Source of the DNA: an uncultured Streptococcus sp. | Lineage (GTDB): Bacteria > Bacillota > Bacilli > Lactobacillales > Streptococcaceae | Direction of reading: 5' to 3' | Length of the DNA stretch: 64,000 nt | Assembly (NCBI RefSeq): GCF_901875575.1 | Contig: NZ_CABFMF010000011.1 | Span: forward strand, 372,001 to 436,000 | Shown: positions 40,541 to 50,990 of the stretch, piece after piece | Position numbering within the stretch: position 1 is the stretch's first letter | Layout: each line of letters begins with the position of its first letter | Notes under the pieces: model-generated | What the model saw: the letters and a program-made list of their open reading frames with translations, nothing else | Told to the model about the DNA's origin: nothing | Databases searched by the model: none | Made by a program: the position numbers and the translations under genes

Positions 40541-41385
40541 TTTCTAACACGATTTTGTCTACGATAACCATTTAGTTTTTTATTTTCCCAATAGCTATTA
40601 AAGATTTTTTCTTTATTTTCACGGTTGATTTCTAAAAAGTAAGCATAAATTAAATCAATGAAAAAAAGCATAGGAAGTTGAGCGGAAATGCGCTGAATGT
40701 AAGACGGTTGACTATGTGCGGCGACAAGAACCATCTCTGTATAAGCCTGACTGTTTTTATTAGGAACACTGGTGAAAAGGACAGTTTTTGCTCCCATTTC
40801 TTTTGCATCGAGTAAACTATCTAAAATAGAAAGAGTTGTACCAGAAAGTGAGAAGCCAATGATTAAGCAATTTTCATCAATTATACTTGTTGTCCATGCA
40901 AATCCATCTTGATCCGTTAGAGCTTCACAGACAACACCCAGACGCATAAAACGTAATTTCATTTCCCGAGCGACAAGACCAGAACTACCTGTCCCAAAAA
41001 AATAAACACGTTCTGCATCTTCGATTAATTGAGCAACACGTTCGAGTTGCTTTTCATTAATCAGATCTTGTGTTTGTTCTCGCATATTGCTATAGCTTCT
41101 TAGAACACGTTTGGTAAGAGGGCTATGATTAGGTAGATGAGTATTTTGATTGCCTGCTTGCTGTTGGTATTGAAAAACAAATTCTCTATATCCTGTAAAA
41201 CCACATTTTTTAGAAAAACGAGTGAGGGCAGCTTGAGAGACATGTAATTTTTTAGTTACTTGTTGAGAAGATAAATCATCAGTAAATGTTTCTACTTGTA
41301 AAAAATAGCGTGCAATTTCTTGCTCAAGGTCTGTCATTTCTTCAAAGTGCGAATCAATGACAGTTGCGATATCTGGTTTGTCCAT
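40534..41385 (-). CDS. nanR: MurR/RpiR family regulator of the nan locus
   Basis: 283 residues. N-terminal RpiR HTH (QQVTKKLHVSQAALTRFSKK, near 40-59) and C-terminal SIS sugar-phosphate isomerase-like domain with FFGTGSSGLVAREM near 129 and GFSLSGTT near 176. RpiR proteins of streptococcal nan loci sense ManNAc-6-P or related intermediates, and NanR is described as an activator in pneumococcus. It is the best candidate to bind the TRAAACTACTTTCA sites. Ribosome site AAAGGAGCCTTCCCT. Confidence 0.88.
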   Translation of the reverse strand: MDKPDIATVIDSHFEEMTDLEQEIARYFLQVETFTDDLSSQQVTKKLHVSQAALTRFSKKCGFTGYREFVFQYQQQAGNQNTHLPNHSPLTKRVLRSYSNMREQTQDLINEKQLERVAQLIEDAERVYFFGTGSSGLVAREMKLRFMRLGVVCEALTDQDGFAWTTSIIDENCLIIGFSLSGTTLSILDSLLDAKEMGAKTVLFTSVPNKNSQAYTEMVLVAAHSQPSYIQRISAQLPMLFFIDLIYAYFLEINRENKEKIFNSYWENKKLNGYRRQNRVRKS

Positions 41386-41578
41386 AGGGAAGGCTCCTTT
41401 AAATGAGTCGTGTTGGAAAAAGACTAGATTATTGAACTTTTACATTCATTATAACATATAATATAGAGATGGATAAATAAAAACGTATCTTACTGTAAAA
41501 ACGAAAAAAAGCTTCTTTCTTTTCCATAATTTTCTGCTCAAATTGTGGTACAATTAAGAGTAAGATTTTAAGTTAGAA

Positions 41579-43636
41579 ATGAGACTGATTTGTATGAGAA
41601 AATTTAACAGCCATTCGATTCCGATTCGGCTTAATTTATTGTTTTCAATCGTCATTTTACTCTTTATGACCATTATTGGTCGTTTGTTGTATATGCAGGT
41701 TTTGAACAAGGATTTTTACGAAAAAAAGCTAGCCTCAGCTAGTCAGACCAAGGTCACAACCAGTTCTGCTCGTGGGGAAATCTATGATGCTAGTGGAAAA
41801 CCTTTGGTAGAAAATACGTTAAAGCAGGTTGTTTCCTTTACGCGTAGCAATAAAATGACGGCTACAGACTTAAAAGAAACAGCTAAAAAGTTACTGACTT
41901 ATGTGAGCATCAGTTCGCCAAATTTGACAGAACGCCAGCTGGCTGATTATTATTTGGCTGATCCTGAAATCTATAAAAAAACAGTGGAAGCTCTCCCAAG
42001 GGAGAAACGCTTGGATTCAGATGGTAATCGCCTATCCGAATCAGAACTGTATAACAATGCGGTCGATAGTGTCCCAACAAGTCAACTAAACTATACAGAG
42101 GATGAAAAGAAAGAAATCTATCTTTTTAGTCAGTTAAATGCTGTTGGAAACTTTGCGACAGGAACCATTGCGACAGATCCTCTAAATGATTCTCAGGTGG
42201 CTGTTATTGCCTCTATTTCAAAGGAGATGCCTGGCATTAGTATTTCTACTTCTTGGGATCGAAAGATTTTGGAAACTTCCCTTTCTTCTATAGTAGGGAG
42301 TGTATCCAGTGAAAAAGCTGGTCTCCCAGCGGAAGAAGCAGAAGCCTATCTTAAAAAAGGCTATTCTCTAAATGACCGTGTTGGAACCTCGTATTTGGAA
42401 AAGCAATATGAAGAGACCTTACAAGGAAAACGCTCGGTAAAAGAAATCCATCTGGATAAATATGGCAATATGGAAAGCGTGGATACAATTGAGGAAGGTA
42501 GTAAGGGAAACAATATCAAGCTGACCATTGATTTGGCCTTCCAAGATAGTGTGGATGCTTTGCTGAAAAGTTATTTCAATTCCGAGCTAGGAAATGGTGG
42601 AGCCAAGTATTCTGAGGGTGTGTATGCAGTCGCCCTTAATCCAAAAACAGGTGCTGTGTTATCCATGTCAGGGATCAAACATGACCTGAAAACGGGAGAG
42701 TTGACGCCAGATTCCTTGGGAACGGTAACCAATGTCTTTGTCCCAGGTTCGGTTGTCAAGGCGGCGACCATCAGTTCCGGTTGGGAAAATGGTGTTTTAT
42801 CAGGAAACCAAACCTTAACAGATCAGCCTATTGTTTTCCAAGGTTCAGCTCCAATTTATTCTTGGTATAAATTGGCATATGGATCTTTTCCTATTACAGC
42901 TGTGGAAGCCTTGGAGTATTCATCCAATGCTTACATGGTTCAAACCGCTCTTGGAATCATGGGCCAGACCTATCAACCAAATATGTTTGTTGGAACCAGC
43001 AATTTGGAAACAGCTATGGGAAAACTTCGTGCGACCTTTGGCGAATATGGCTTGGGGGCTGCGACCGGAATTGACCTACCAGATGAATCTACTGGATTTG
43101 TTCCCAAAGAGTATAGCTTTGCTAATTACATCACCAATGCTTTTGGCCAGTTTGATAACTACACACCGATGCAATTAGCCCAGTACGTTGCAACTATTGC
43201 TAACAATGGTGTTCGTCTAGCTCCACATATTGTCGAGGGAATATACGACAACAATGATAAGGGTGGCCTTGGGGAATTAATCCAAGCAATAGATACCAAG
43301 GAAATCAACAAGGTCAATATTTCTGAATCAGATATGGCAATCTTGCACCAAGGATTTTACCAAGTATCGCATGGAACTAGTCCCCTTACGACAGGACGGG
43401 CGTTTTCAGATGGCGCCACTGTTTCTATCAGTGGTAAGACCGGTACAGGTGAAAGCTATGTAGCTGGTGGTCAAGAAGCTAATAATACCAATGCCGTGGC
43501 CTATGCTCCAACAGAAAATCCTCAAATTGCAGTTGCAGTAGTCTTTCCTCATAATACCAATTTAACCAAAAATGTTGGGCCAGCAATTGCTCGCGACATT
43601 ATCAATCTATACAACCAACACCATCCAATGAATTAG
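41579..43636 (+). CDS. pbp2B: Penicillin-binding protein 2b (class B PBP), low-affinity-type sequence
   Basis: 685 residues from this ATG; standard numbering starts at the Met five residues later (41594). Single N-terminal membrane anchor ([19 protein letters not shown]), dimerisation domain and transpeptidase domain. SVVK with Ser386 at 42749, SSN near 443, KTG near 615. It cross-links septal/peripheral peptidoglycan. Ala446 (GCT at 42929), Gly476 (GGA at 43019) and Gly619 (GGT at 43448) are changes found in penicillin-resistant alleles. By memory the first 400 residues are near typical pneumococcal sequence and the C-terminal half is divergent, a mosaic pattern. Extended -10 TGG-TACAAT lies upstream. 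Confidence 0.95.
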   Translation: MRLICMRKFNSHSIPIRLNLLFSIVILLFMTIIGRLLYMQVLNKDFYEKKLASASQTKVTTSSARGEIYDASGKPLVENTLKQVVSFTRSNKMTATDLKETAKKLLTYVSISSPNLTERQLADYYLADPEIYKKTVEALPREKRLDSDGNRLSESELYNNAVDSVPTSQLNYTEDEKKEIYLFSQLNAVGNFATGTIATDPLNDSQVAVIASISKEMPGISISTSWDRKILETSLSSIVGSVSSEKAGLPAEEAEAYLKKGYSLNDRVGTSYLEKQYEETLQGKRSVKEIHLDKYGNMESVDTIEEGSKGNNIKLTIDLAFQDSVDALLKSYFNSELGNGGAKYSEGVYAVALNPKTGAVLSMSGIKHDLKTGELTPDSLGTVTNVFVPGSVVKAATISSGWENGVLSGNQTLTDQPIVFQGSAPIYSWYKLAYGSFPITAVEALEYSSNAYMVQTALGIMGQTYQPNMFVGTSNLETAMGKLRATFGEYGLGAATGIDLPDESTGFVPKEYSFANYITNAFGQFDNYTPMQLAQYVATIANNGVRLAPHIVEGIYDNNDKGGLGELIQAIDTKEINKVNISESDMAILHQGFYQVSHGTSPLTTGRAFSDGATVSISGKTGTGESYVAGGQEANNTNAVAYAPTENPQIAVAVVFPHNTNLTKNVGPAIARDIINLYNQHHPMN

Positions 43637-43646
43637 AAAGGAAGCC

Positions 43647-44243
43647 ATGCTTTATCCAACACCCATTGCCAAGCTGATTGACAGTTATTCTAAGTTACCA
43701 GGTATCGGGATTAAGACGGCTACGCGTCTGGCCTTTTATACGATTGGGATGTCTGATGACGATGTCAATGAATTTGCAAAAAATCTCCTTTCTGCTAAGA
43801 GAGAGCTGACCTATTGTTCTATTTGTGGTCGTTTGACTGATGATGATCCGTGCTCAATTTGTACTGATTCGACTAGGGATCAGACAACCATCTTGGTACT
43901 CGAAGATAGCCGAGATGTTGCAGCTATGGAGAATATCCAAGAATATCACGGGCTCTACCATGTTTTACATGGATTGATTTCTCCAATGAATGGTGTTGGT
44001 CCTGATGATATCAATCTAAAAAGTCTCATGACTCGTCTCATGGATAGTGAAATTACAGAAATCATTGTAGCAACCAATGCGACAGCAGATGGGGAAGCGA
44101 CTTCCATGTATTTATCTCGTTTGCTTAAACCAGCAGGTATAAAAGTGACGCGTTTGGCTCGAGGATTAGCTGTAGGAGCAGATATTGAGTATGCTGACGA
44201 AGTCACGTTATTAAGAGCGATTGAAAATCGTACGGAATTGTAA
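43647..44243 (+). CDS. recR: Recombination protein RecR
   Basis: 198 residues. HhH motif at the N-terminus, zinc finger [16 protein letters not shown] near 57-72, Toprim domain with [12 protein letters not shown] near 82. Acts with RecO/RecF in gap repair. Ribosome site GAAAGGAAGCC, 10 bases after pbp2B, the usual order in streptococci. Confidence 0.97.
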   Translation: MLYPTPIAKLIDSYSKLPGIGIKTATRLAFYTIGMSDDDVNEFAKNLLSAKRELTYCSICGRLTDDDPCSICTDSTRDQTTILVLEDSRDVAAMENIQEYHGLYHVLHGLISPMNGVGPDDINLKSLMTRLMDSEITEIIVATNATADGEATSMYLSRLLKPAGIKVTRLARGLAVGADIEYADEVTLLRAIENRTEL

Positions 44244-44427
44244 GTTAGTAAATGAGATTACTTTCAAGATTCTTAGTTTTATTCTTTAACAAATTAATTG
44301 TTTTTATAAATATAAAGATTTAGGAGCAAGATGTGTTCGTAGTTTTAGTATGACGATGAGTATTCCAATATTCTATTAGTAATATTGAATAAATCACTAG
44401 CAAATGAGTATACAATTATTAAAAAAT

Positions 44428-44478
44428 AAATCAAAGATTGTGCTAACTTTACGTGAGTGGCAGGGTCTTTGATTTTTT
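44428..44478 (+). terminator. Possible terminator-like inverted repeat after recR
   Basis: AAATCAAAGA and TCTTTGATTTTTT separated by 28 bases. Long loop, so uncertain. Confidence 0.35.
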
Positions 44479-44479
44479 A

Positions 44480-44745
44480 GTATACGACGGGCATACCGTG
44501 CATCTGATGCGCAAGTCCTCTGTAGGCATGCTACCAGTAACTCAAAAGTAATTCTTAAGTCTGACCTTGAAAATAAGAATCGTCAGAGGAAGGAATAGCG
44601 AAATCGTGGCTCTACGAATAGAAACGTGATAGTTAGGCATATATAGCGGATGAGGGCACTAGAAATACTAAAGTCAAAATAGGAAGTCGTAATCCATACG
44701 TGTAAATGATGGGAGCAATTGAATTCGAACTAGAGAGGTAGTTAA
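44480..44745 (+). other. Possible group II intron remnant (5' ribozyme part, no ORF)
   Basis: The recR-methyltransferase gap (44244-44864) has no plausible ORF. Bases of about 44480-44745 read like domain I of a bacterial group II intron: GCGCAAGTCCTCT, TCTGACC...GAATCGTCAGAGGAAGG, GCGAAATCGTGGCTCTACGAA, AGCGGATGAGG, GGAAGTCGTAATCCATACGTG. No reverse transcriptase or domain V is visible, so it would be a dead fragment. This rests on recognition of motif style, not on alignment. Confidence 0.4.
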
Positions 44746-44811
44746 TAGATTTATGCTATAGTCATGGTAGTTTGTATGATTTTAATTCTTTTATCAAATA
44801 ATAGATTAGAA

Positions 44812-44841
44812 TTGTCAGATAATATAATTTTATGTTATAAT
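44812..44841 (+). promoter_or_regulatory. Promoter of the methyltransferase gene
   Basis: TTGTCA, about 18 bases, TATAAT. Confidence 0.6.
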
Positions 44842-44864
44842 AAAGAAAAAACAGAGGTGTTCAA

Positions 44865-45623
44865 ATGTCAGAAGCAGGTCATAAGTTTTTAGCAAAATTG
44901 GGGAAAAAACGCTTACGTCCAGGTGGAAAACGTGCCACAGATTGGTTAATTGCAGAAGGAGAATTTTCAAAAGAAAAGAGAATACTAGAGGTTGCGTGTA
45001 ATAGAGGAACCACAGCAATTGAGTTGGCACAGCGTTTTGGTTGTAAGATAACTGCTGTTGATATGGATGGTCAAGCTTTAGAAGTGGCAAAAAAATCTGC
45101 TGAAAAGGCAGGTGTTGCTCATTTAATCAGTTTTGAAAGAGCCAATGCAATGAAACTTCCTTATGAAGATGCTAGTTTTGATATTGTTATAAATGAAGCT
45201 ATGCTGACTATGCAAGCCGATCAAGCTAAGAAAAAATGTGTAATGGAGTATCTAAGGGTTTTAAAACCTGGAGGTCTTCTATTGACACATGATGTGCTTC
45301 TTAAGGAAGCTAAAGAGTCTGTCAGACAGGAATTGTCACAAGCAATTCATGTAAATGTAGGTCCTTTAACTCAAGATGGTTGGGAACAGGTGATGATAGA
45401 ATCAGGTTATCGTGATGTGAAAGTATTAACTGGTGAAATGACATTAATGAAATTATCAGGTATGATTTATGACGAAGGTTGGCTAGGGACTTTGAAAATT
45501 TGTATAAATGCTTGTAAAAAAGAGAATAGAAAGCAGTTTTTAACGATGTATAAAATGTTTGATAAGAATAAAAAGAAATTGGGCTTTATTGCTATGGCTA
45601 GTTATAAATCGTCAAATCGTTAG
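44865..45623 (+). CDS. Class I SAM-dependent methyltransferase
   Basis: 252 residues. SAM motif I ILEVACNRGTTAIELA near 44, acidic motif VDMDGQALEVA near 65, motif IV FDIVINEAMLTM near 105, and RVLKPGGLLLTHD near 130. Cys replaces the first Gly of GxGxG. Closest in style to UbiE/small-molecule methyltransferases; substrate unknown. Monocistronic with its own promoter. Confidence 0.8.
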   Translation: MSEAGHKFLAKLGKKRLRPGGKRATDWLIAEGEFSKEKRILEVACNRGTTAIELAQRFGCKITAVDMDGQALEVAKKSAEKAGVAHLISFERANAMKLPYEDASFDIVINEAMLTMQADQAKKKCVMEYLRVLKPGGLLLTHDVLLKEAKESVRQELSQAIHVNVGPLTQDGWEQVMIESGYRDVKVLTGEMTLMKLSGMIYDEGWLGTLKICINACKKENRKQFLTMYKMFDKNKKKLGFIAMASYKSSNR

Positions 45624-45702
45624 ATAATCATTGAAGTTAACTTTTCCTTTCTTTAAAAATATGCTATAATAGAGAGTAAAAAACTTTGAAAGAAAGAAAA
45701 AG

Positions 45703-46215
45703 ATGAATTTAAAAGATTATATTGCAACTATTGAAAATTACCCGAAGGAAGGTATTACCTTCCGTGATATCAGCCCTTTGATGGCTGATGGAAATGCTTA
45801 TAGTTATGCTGTTCGTGAAATTGTTCAGTATGCTACTGACAAGAAAATCGATATGATTGTAGGGCCAGAGGCTCGTGGATTTATCGTTGGCTGCCCAGTC
45901 GCTTTTGAGTTGGGAATTGGTTTTGCGCCTGTTCGTAAGCCAGGAAAATTACCACGTGAAGTCATTTCTGCTGATTATGAGAAAGAGTACGGTGTTGATA
46001 CCTTGACTATGCATGCTGACGCTATTAAGCCAGGTCAACGTGTTCTTATCGTAGATGACCTCTTGGCAACAGGTGGAACTGTTAAGGCAACCATCGAGAT
46101 GATTGAAAAACTTGGTGGTGTTGTAGCTGGTTGTGCCTTCCTTGTGGAATTAGATGACTTGAAAGGCCGTGAGAAAATCGGTGATTACGATTACAAGGTT
46201 CTTATGCATTATTAA
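45703..46215 (+). CDS. apt: Adenine phosphoribosyltransferase
   Basis: 170 residues. Salvages adenine to AMP with PRPP. PRPP motif [13 protein letters not shown] near 117-129; [10 protein letters not shown] near 58; FRDISPLM near 22. A clear -10 TATAAT precedes it. Usual family length. Confidence 0.97.
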   Translation: MNLKDYIATIENYPKEGITFRDISPLMADGNAYSYAVREIVQYATDKKIDMIVGPEARGFIVGCPVAFELGIGFAPVRKPGKLPREVISADYEKEYGVDTLTMHADAIKPGQRVLIVDDLLATGGTVKATIEMIEKLGGVVAGCAFLVELDDLKGREKIGDYDYKVLMHY

Positions 46216-46330
46216 AAAACAGTCCTTAGGGCTGTTTTCTCTACATTAGGATATAAAAATAGACTATAGCTAGTTAGAGAAAAACTATAATTGAAAACTA
46301 TATCTTCTTACAGTATAATAAAGGAAAGAA

Positions 46331-46356
46331 GTGTTTAACATTGGATGTTTAAACAC
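46331..46356. other. Inverted repeat in the metA leader
   Basis: GTGTTTAA / TTTAAACAC with a 9-base centre, 40 bases before the metA start and just after -10-like TATAAT. Could be an operator for a methionine/cysteine regulator or a leader hairpin. Confidence 0.4.
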
Positions 46357-46395
46357 CTGCCATGATTCCTGAAAGAGTACAGTTAGGAGAGGGTT

Positions 46396-47340
46396 ATGCC
46401 GATTCGAATTGATAAAAAATTACCAGCTGTTGAGATTTTACGGACAGAGAACATCTTTGTTATGGATGATCAACGTGCTGCCCACCAAGATATTCGTCCC
46501 TTGAAGATTTTGATTTTGAACTTAATGCCCAAAAAAGTGGTTACAGAGACCCAGTTGTTACGGCATTTAGCAAATACTCCTTTGCAATTGGACATAGACT
46601 TTCTCTATATGGAGAGTCACCGTTCCAAGACGACTCGTGCAGAGCATATGGAAACTTTTTATAAGACCTTTGGAGAAGTGAAGGATGACTTTTTTGATGG
46701 GATGATTATTACTGGTGCTCCAGTCGAACATCTACCTTTTGAAGAAGTAGATTACTGGGAAGAGTTTAGTCAAGTGATTGAGTGGTCTAAAACCCATGTT
46801 TACTCTACTCTTCATATTTGTTGGGGTGCTCAGGCTGGGCTCTATTTGCGATATGGGGTGGAAAAATACCAGATGGACAGTAAGTTATCAGGTATCTATC
46901 CTCAGGATACTTTAAAGGAAGGACACCTTCTCTTTAGAGGGTTTGACGATAGCTACGTATCCCCTCATTCTCGGCATACGGAGATTTCTAAAGAAGAGAT
47001 ATTGAATAAGACCAATTTGGAAATTCTGTCGGAAGGCCCCCAAGTTGGTGTCTCAATTTTGGCTAGTCGGGATTTGCGTGAAATTTATAGTTTTGGACAT
47101 TTGGAGTATGATCGAGATACCTTGGCAAAAGAGTATTTTCGAGATTGTGATGCTGGTTTAAATCCGCACATTCCGGAAAATTACTTTAAGAATGATGATG
47201 TTAATCAAACCCCGTGTCTCTGTTGGTCTTCGTCTGCGGCTCTTTTTTTCAGTAACTGGGTTAACTATGCTGTCTATCAAGAAACACCCTTTGATTGGAG
47301 AAAAATTCAAGATGATGCATCTTCATTTGGATATTTATAA
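46396..47340 (+). CDS. metA: Homoserine O-acyltransferase MetA (probably acetyl-CoA type)
   Basis: 314 residues, homoserine transsuccinylase-fold enzyme for methionine synthesis. Catalytic Cys142 in [11 protein letters not shown]; Glu and His ligands in [13 protein letters not shown] near 236. Residue 111 is Glu ([10 protein letters not shown]), the residue that in this family goes with acetyl-CoA use, while Gly111 goes with succinyl-CoA. Product is therefore probably O-acetylhomoserine. Followed by dnaD nine bases later. Confidence 0.93.
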   Translation: MPIRIDKKLPAVEILRTENIFVMDDQRAAHQDIRPLKILILNLMPKKVVTETQLLRHLANTPLQLDIDFLYMESHRSKTTRAEHMETFYKTFGEVKDDFFDGMIITGAPVEHLPFEEVDYWEEFSQVIEWSKTHVYSTLHICWGAQAGLYLRYGVEKYQMDSKLSGIYPQDTLKEGHLLFRGFDDSYVSPHSRHTEISKEEILNKTNLEILSEGPQVGVSILASRDLREIYSFGHLEYDRDTLAKEYFRDCDAGLNPHIPENYFKNDDVNQTPCLCWSSSAALFFSNWVNYAVYQETPFDWRKIQDDASSFGYL

Positions 47341-47348
47341 GAGGAATT

Positions 47349-48026
47349 ATGACATATTTAGACGCTTTTAAATCAGGAAACTTGGTTTTGCCGAGTGCCC
47401 TGCTATTGCATTTTAAGGAACTCTTTCCTTCCAGTGATGATTTTCTGGTTTGGCAATTTTTCTATTTAGTAAATACCTCCTCTATGGAGGAGCTCTCTCC
47501 AAGTCAAATTGCTGAGATTATTGGCAAAGAATTGCCAGATGTCAATCAAGCAATTTCTAATTTGACAGAGAACGGTTTACTTCAATATCGAACCATTGAA
47601 TTAAATGGTGAAATAGAGTTAATTTTTGATGCGAGTTCTGCCTTGGAACGCTTGGATAACTTACTAGGTGTTCATAAGTCAACGCTTGAGAAAGTGACGC
47701 CACAAAATCAACTAAAAGACTTGGTTGAAACTTTTGAGCAGGAACTTGGTCGCTTGTTAACACCTTTTGAAATTGAAGATCTGACTAAAACTGTCAAAGA
47801 CGACGGAACAAATGTCGATGTAATCAAGGAAGCTCTTCGGGAAGCTATTTTAAATGGAAAAACTAATTGGAAATACATTCAGGCTATTTTACGGAACTGG
47901 CGTCACGAGGGGATTAGAAGTGTGGTTCAGGTAGAAGCTAAGCGAGCAGAAAGAGTAGCAAGTCAGCCTCAACAAACACAAGTATCTGAAGATTTTATAA
48001 ATGCAATGAATCTTTGGAAGGATTAG
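47349..48026 (+). CDS. dnaD: DNA replication protein DnaD
   Basis: 225 residues. N-terminal winged helix (DnaD_N; SPSQIAEIIGKELPDVNQAI near 50) and C-terminal DnaD domain with GKTNWKYIQAILRNWRHEGI near 172, including the YIQAIL-W signature. Primosome component that works with DnaB and DnaI at 14-16 kb. Ribosome site AAGAGGAATT. Confidence 0.93.
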   Translation: MTYLDAFKSGNLVLPSALLLHFKELFPSSDDFLVWQFFYLVNTSSMEELSPSQIAEIIGKELPDVNQAISNLTENGLLQYRTIELNGEIELIFDASSALERLDNLLGVHKSTLEKVTPQNQLKDLVETFEQELGRLLTPFEIEDLTKTVKDDGTNVDVIKEALREAILNGKTNWKYIQAILRNWRHEGIRSVVQVEAKRAERVASQPQQTQVSEDFINAMNLWKD

Positions 48027-48125
48027 GTTTTGAAACTAACCTTGCTATCTGAGTAAGATTTGCAAGCTGTTTATAATTGTGATAAAATAAGAAGAAAATA
48101 AATTTTTAAAAAAGAGGTATGTGAA

Positions 48126-48884
48126 ATGTCACGTAAACCATTTATCGCCGGTAACTGGAAAATGAACAAAAATCCAGAAGAAGCAAAAGCGTTCGTTGAA
48201 GCAGTTGTATCAAAACTTCCTTCATCAGATCTAGTTGAAGCAGGGATCGCAGCTCCAGCTCTTGATTTGACAACTGTACTTGCTGCTGCTAAAGGTTCTA
48301 GTCTTAAAGTTGCTGCTCAAAACTGCTACTTTGAAAATGCAGGTGCTTTCACTGGTGAAACTAGTCCGCAAGTTTTGAAAGAAATCGGTACTGACTATGT
48401 AGTGATCGGTCACTCAGAACGTCGTGATTACTTCCATGAAACTGATGAAGATATCAACAAAAAAGCAAAAGCAATCTTTGCAAACGGTATGCTTCCAATC
48501 ATCTGTTGTGGTGAGTCACTTGAAACTTACGAGGCAGGTAAAGCTGCGGAATTTGTAGGTGCTCAAGTCTCTGCTGCATTGGCTGGATTGACAGCGGAAC
48601 AAGTTGCAGCTTCAGTTATCGCTTACGAGCCAATCTGGGCTATCGGTACTGGTAAATCAGCTTCACAAGACGATGCACAAAAAATGTGTAAAGTTGTACG
48701 TGACGTTGTAGCTGCTGACTTTGGTCAAGAAGTTGCTGATAAAGTACGTGTTCAATATGGTGGTTCAGTTAAACCAGAAAATGTTGCAGAATATATGGCT
48801 TGTCCAGATGTTGACGGTGCCCTTGTAGGTGGTGCATCACTTGAAGCAGAAAGCTTCTTGGCTTTGCTTAATTTTGTAAAATAA
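48126..48884 (+). CDS. tpiA: Triosephosphate isomerase
   Basis: 252 residues. Glycolytic isomerase. GNWKMNKN near 9 with Lys, catalytic His in IGHSERR near 96, catalytic Glu in [14 protein letters not shown] near 168, and YGGSVKPEN near 211. Strong ribosome site AAAGAGGTATGTGAA, and a terminator follows. Confidence 0.98.
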   Translation: MSRKPFIAGNWKMNKNPEEAKAFVEAVVSKLPSSDLVEAGIAAPALDLTTVLAAAKGSSLKVAAQNCYFENAGAFTGETSPQVLKEIGTDYVVIGHSERRDYFHETDEDINKKAKAIFANGMLPIICCGESLETYEAGKAAEFVGAQVSAALAGLTAEQVAASVIAYEPIWAIGTGKSASQDDAQKMCKVVRDVVAADFGQEVADKVRVQYGGSVKPENVAEYMACPDVDGALVGGASLEAESFLALLNFVK

Positions 48885-48902
48885 TCTTAAGCAAATAATA
48901 GA

Positions 48903-48936
48903 TGGAACGACATTTAAAGTGTCAGTTCCATTTTTT
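48903..48936 (+). terminator. Terminator of tpiA
   Basis: TGGAACGACA/TGTCAGTTCCA stem (one bulge) followed by TTTTTT. Confidence 0.85.
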
Positions 48937-48948
48937 ATAGGAGATCAA

Positions 48949-50646
48949 ATGTTAAATACAAAAATTTGAAAACTTGGTCTAGTAAGTGTTGTCGTACTAG
49001 GATTAGCAGTTAGTAAGGTAGCTGCAAATGAAACTGAAACACAAGTATCCTCCGACGAGAATAGTATTCGCTATTCTGTAAGTAAGGTAGAAGGCAAACA
49101 AACAGTTACTACTACAAATGAAACAAATGAAGCTAGTGTAAATAAAAAAACCGAAGAAGAGAAACCTGCCCAGAAAATCGCACATTGGGAAGGTGACTAT
49201 TATATTAAAAATGATGGTTCCATGGCCAAGAATGAATGGATTTATGATAAAACTTACCAGAGTTGGTTTTATTTAAAATCCGATGGAACTTATGCTCGTA
49301 ATGAATGGAAGGGTAACTATTACCTAAAATCAGGTGGCTACCTAGCCAAGAATGAATGGATTTATGATAAAGCTTATCAAAGCTGGTTTTATTTAAAGTC
49401 TGATGGACGCTATGCTCAGAATGAGTTGCAGGATGGCTACTACCTCAAATCGGGTGGCTATATGGCCAAGAATGAGTGGATTTATGATAAAGCTAATCAG
49501 AGTTGGTTTTATTTAAAATCTGATGGTAAAATCGCTCGTAATGAGTGGCAGGGTAATTATTATCTAAAATCCGATGGTTCGATGGCCAAGAATGAATGGG
49601 TGTATGATAAAACTTACCAAAGTTGGTTTTATTTAAAATCTGATGGACGCTATGCTCGTAATGAATGGCAAGGTAACTACTACCTAAAATCGGGTGGATA
49701 CATGGCTAAAAATGAATGGGTTTATGATAATACATACCAAAGTTGGTTTTATCTAAAATCTGATGGTTCTTATGCCAATCAAGAATGGCAAAAAGTTGAT
49801 GGGAAATGGTACTACCTTAAGAAATGGGGCTATATGGCTAAAAATGAGTGGCAAGGTAACTACTATTTGACAAGTAGTGGTGCCATGGCTACTGGTGAGT
49901 TGGTTTTGGATGGAGTTCGCTATATTTTTTCAGATTCAGGTGAGTTAAAAGAAAAGAAAGATTTGAATTCTGGATGGATTAATAAAGATGGTAGTCGTTA
50001 TTTCTTTAATCGTAGAGAAGAACAGATTGGAACTGATCAAGCGAAAAAGATAATTGATATCAGTGAACATAATGGTCATATCTCAGATTGGAAAAAAGTA
50101 ATTGATGAAAATGGCGTAGACGGGGTTATTGTTCGCTTGGGTTATAGCGGTGCTGAAGATAAGCAATTGGCATACAATATCAAAGAGTTAAACAGATTAG
50201 GTATACCTTATGGTGTTTATCTTTATACCTACGCTGAAGATGAGACAGATGCTGAAAATGATGCCAAACAAACTATTGCATTATTGAAAAAATATAATAT
50301 GAATTTGTCTTACCCTATCTACTATGACGTTGAAAACTGGGAGTATAATAATAAAACCAAAAAAGCTCCAACAGATACTGGAACCTGGGTTAAGATTATT
50401 AACAAGTATATAGCAAAGATGAGACAAGCGGGTTATCAAAATGTGAAAGTTTATAGTTACCGTAGTTTATTGCAAACACGTTTAAATCATCCTGATATTC
50501 TACAACATGTCAACTGGGTTGCAGCCTACACAGATGCGCTTGATTGGACAAATCCATATTATTCTGGACCAAAAGGTTGGCAATATACATCTACTGAATC
50601 AATAACAGGTATTCGAGGAAATGTGGACGTCAGCGTTTGGTATTAA
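48949..50646 (+). pseudogene. lytC: Choline-binding lysozyme LytC-type gene with stop in signal peptide
   Basis: ATG at 48949 with ribosome site TAGGAGATCAA. The frame reads MLNTKI, then TGA at 48967-48969, then KLGLVSVVVLGLAVSKVAAN, clearly the rest of a signal peptide, and stays open for about 560 codons. TGG (Trp) is the likely ancestral codon. After a short spacer come about a dozen choline-binding repeats (WIYDKTYQSWFYLKSDG / YARNEWQGNYYLKSGG type, 49190-49960), then a GH25 lysozyme domain (KIIDISEHNGHISDWKKV; catalytic DVEN). Cuts peptidoglycan glycan strands at the choline-decorated wall. The longest intact piece from an internal ATG (49222) lacks a signal, so the product would stay in the cell unless readthrough occurs. 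Confidence 0.88.
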
Positions 50647-50664
50647 AACCTATATTTGAAGAAG

Positions 50665-50696
50665 GAGTATGCAAGTCATTTGCCTACTCTTTTTCA
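50665..50696 (+). terminator. Terminator of the lytC gene
   Basis: GAGTATGCAA/TTGCCTACTC stem with one mismatch and TTTTTC. The stretch 50697-50990 is AT-rich with no gene that I can support. Confidence 0.8.
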
Positions 50697-50990
50697 TTTT
50701 CTAGTACAGTAGTATGCAATTTCAAAATAGTTTGATAAAGTAAACTATACTTATTTGACTTAAAATCTCTTCGCTGTTTTATAGGAAATTGAAATCACAA
50801 TCTTTTTTAAAGAGATATTTGAAAGGTTTTTTGATTTAAAATTTTCTCTAATAAATCCTTAAATTATCAGTCTATTGCAACTTTTCTCATATGAGTCTTT
50901 TGGCTTGCTATTGTTTTTTAAGAGTAGTATACTAAGTATGTAATCACTAATATGTGGTTGCTTAGAAAAATAATGAATGAGGTAAAAATA

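Noticed and set aside
44254..44267. GAGATTACTTTCAAG after recR as a fifth nan operator
   Set aside because: The left half lacks AAA, and no promoter at the fixed 93-base spacing or sialic acid gene follows.
49190..49960. Tandem repeats that could look like a CRISPR or satellite array
   Set aside because: The repeats are in frame and encode choline-binding modules of the lysozyme; there are no unique spacers.
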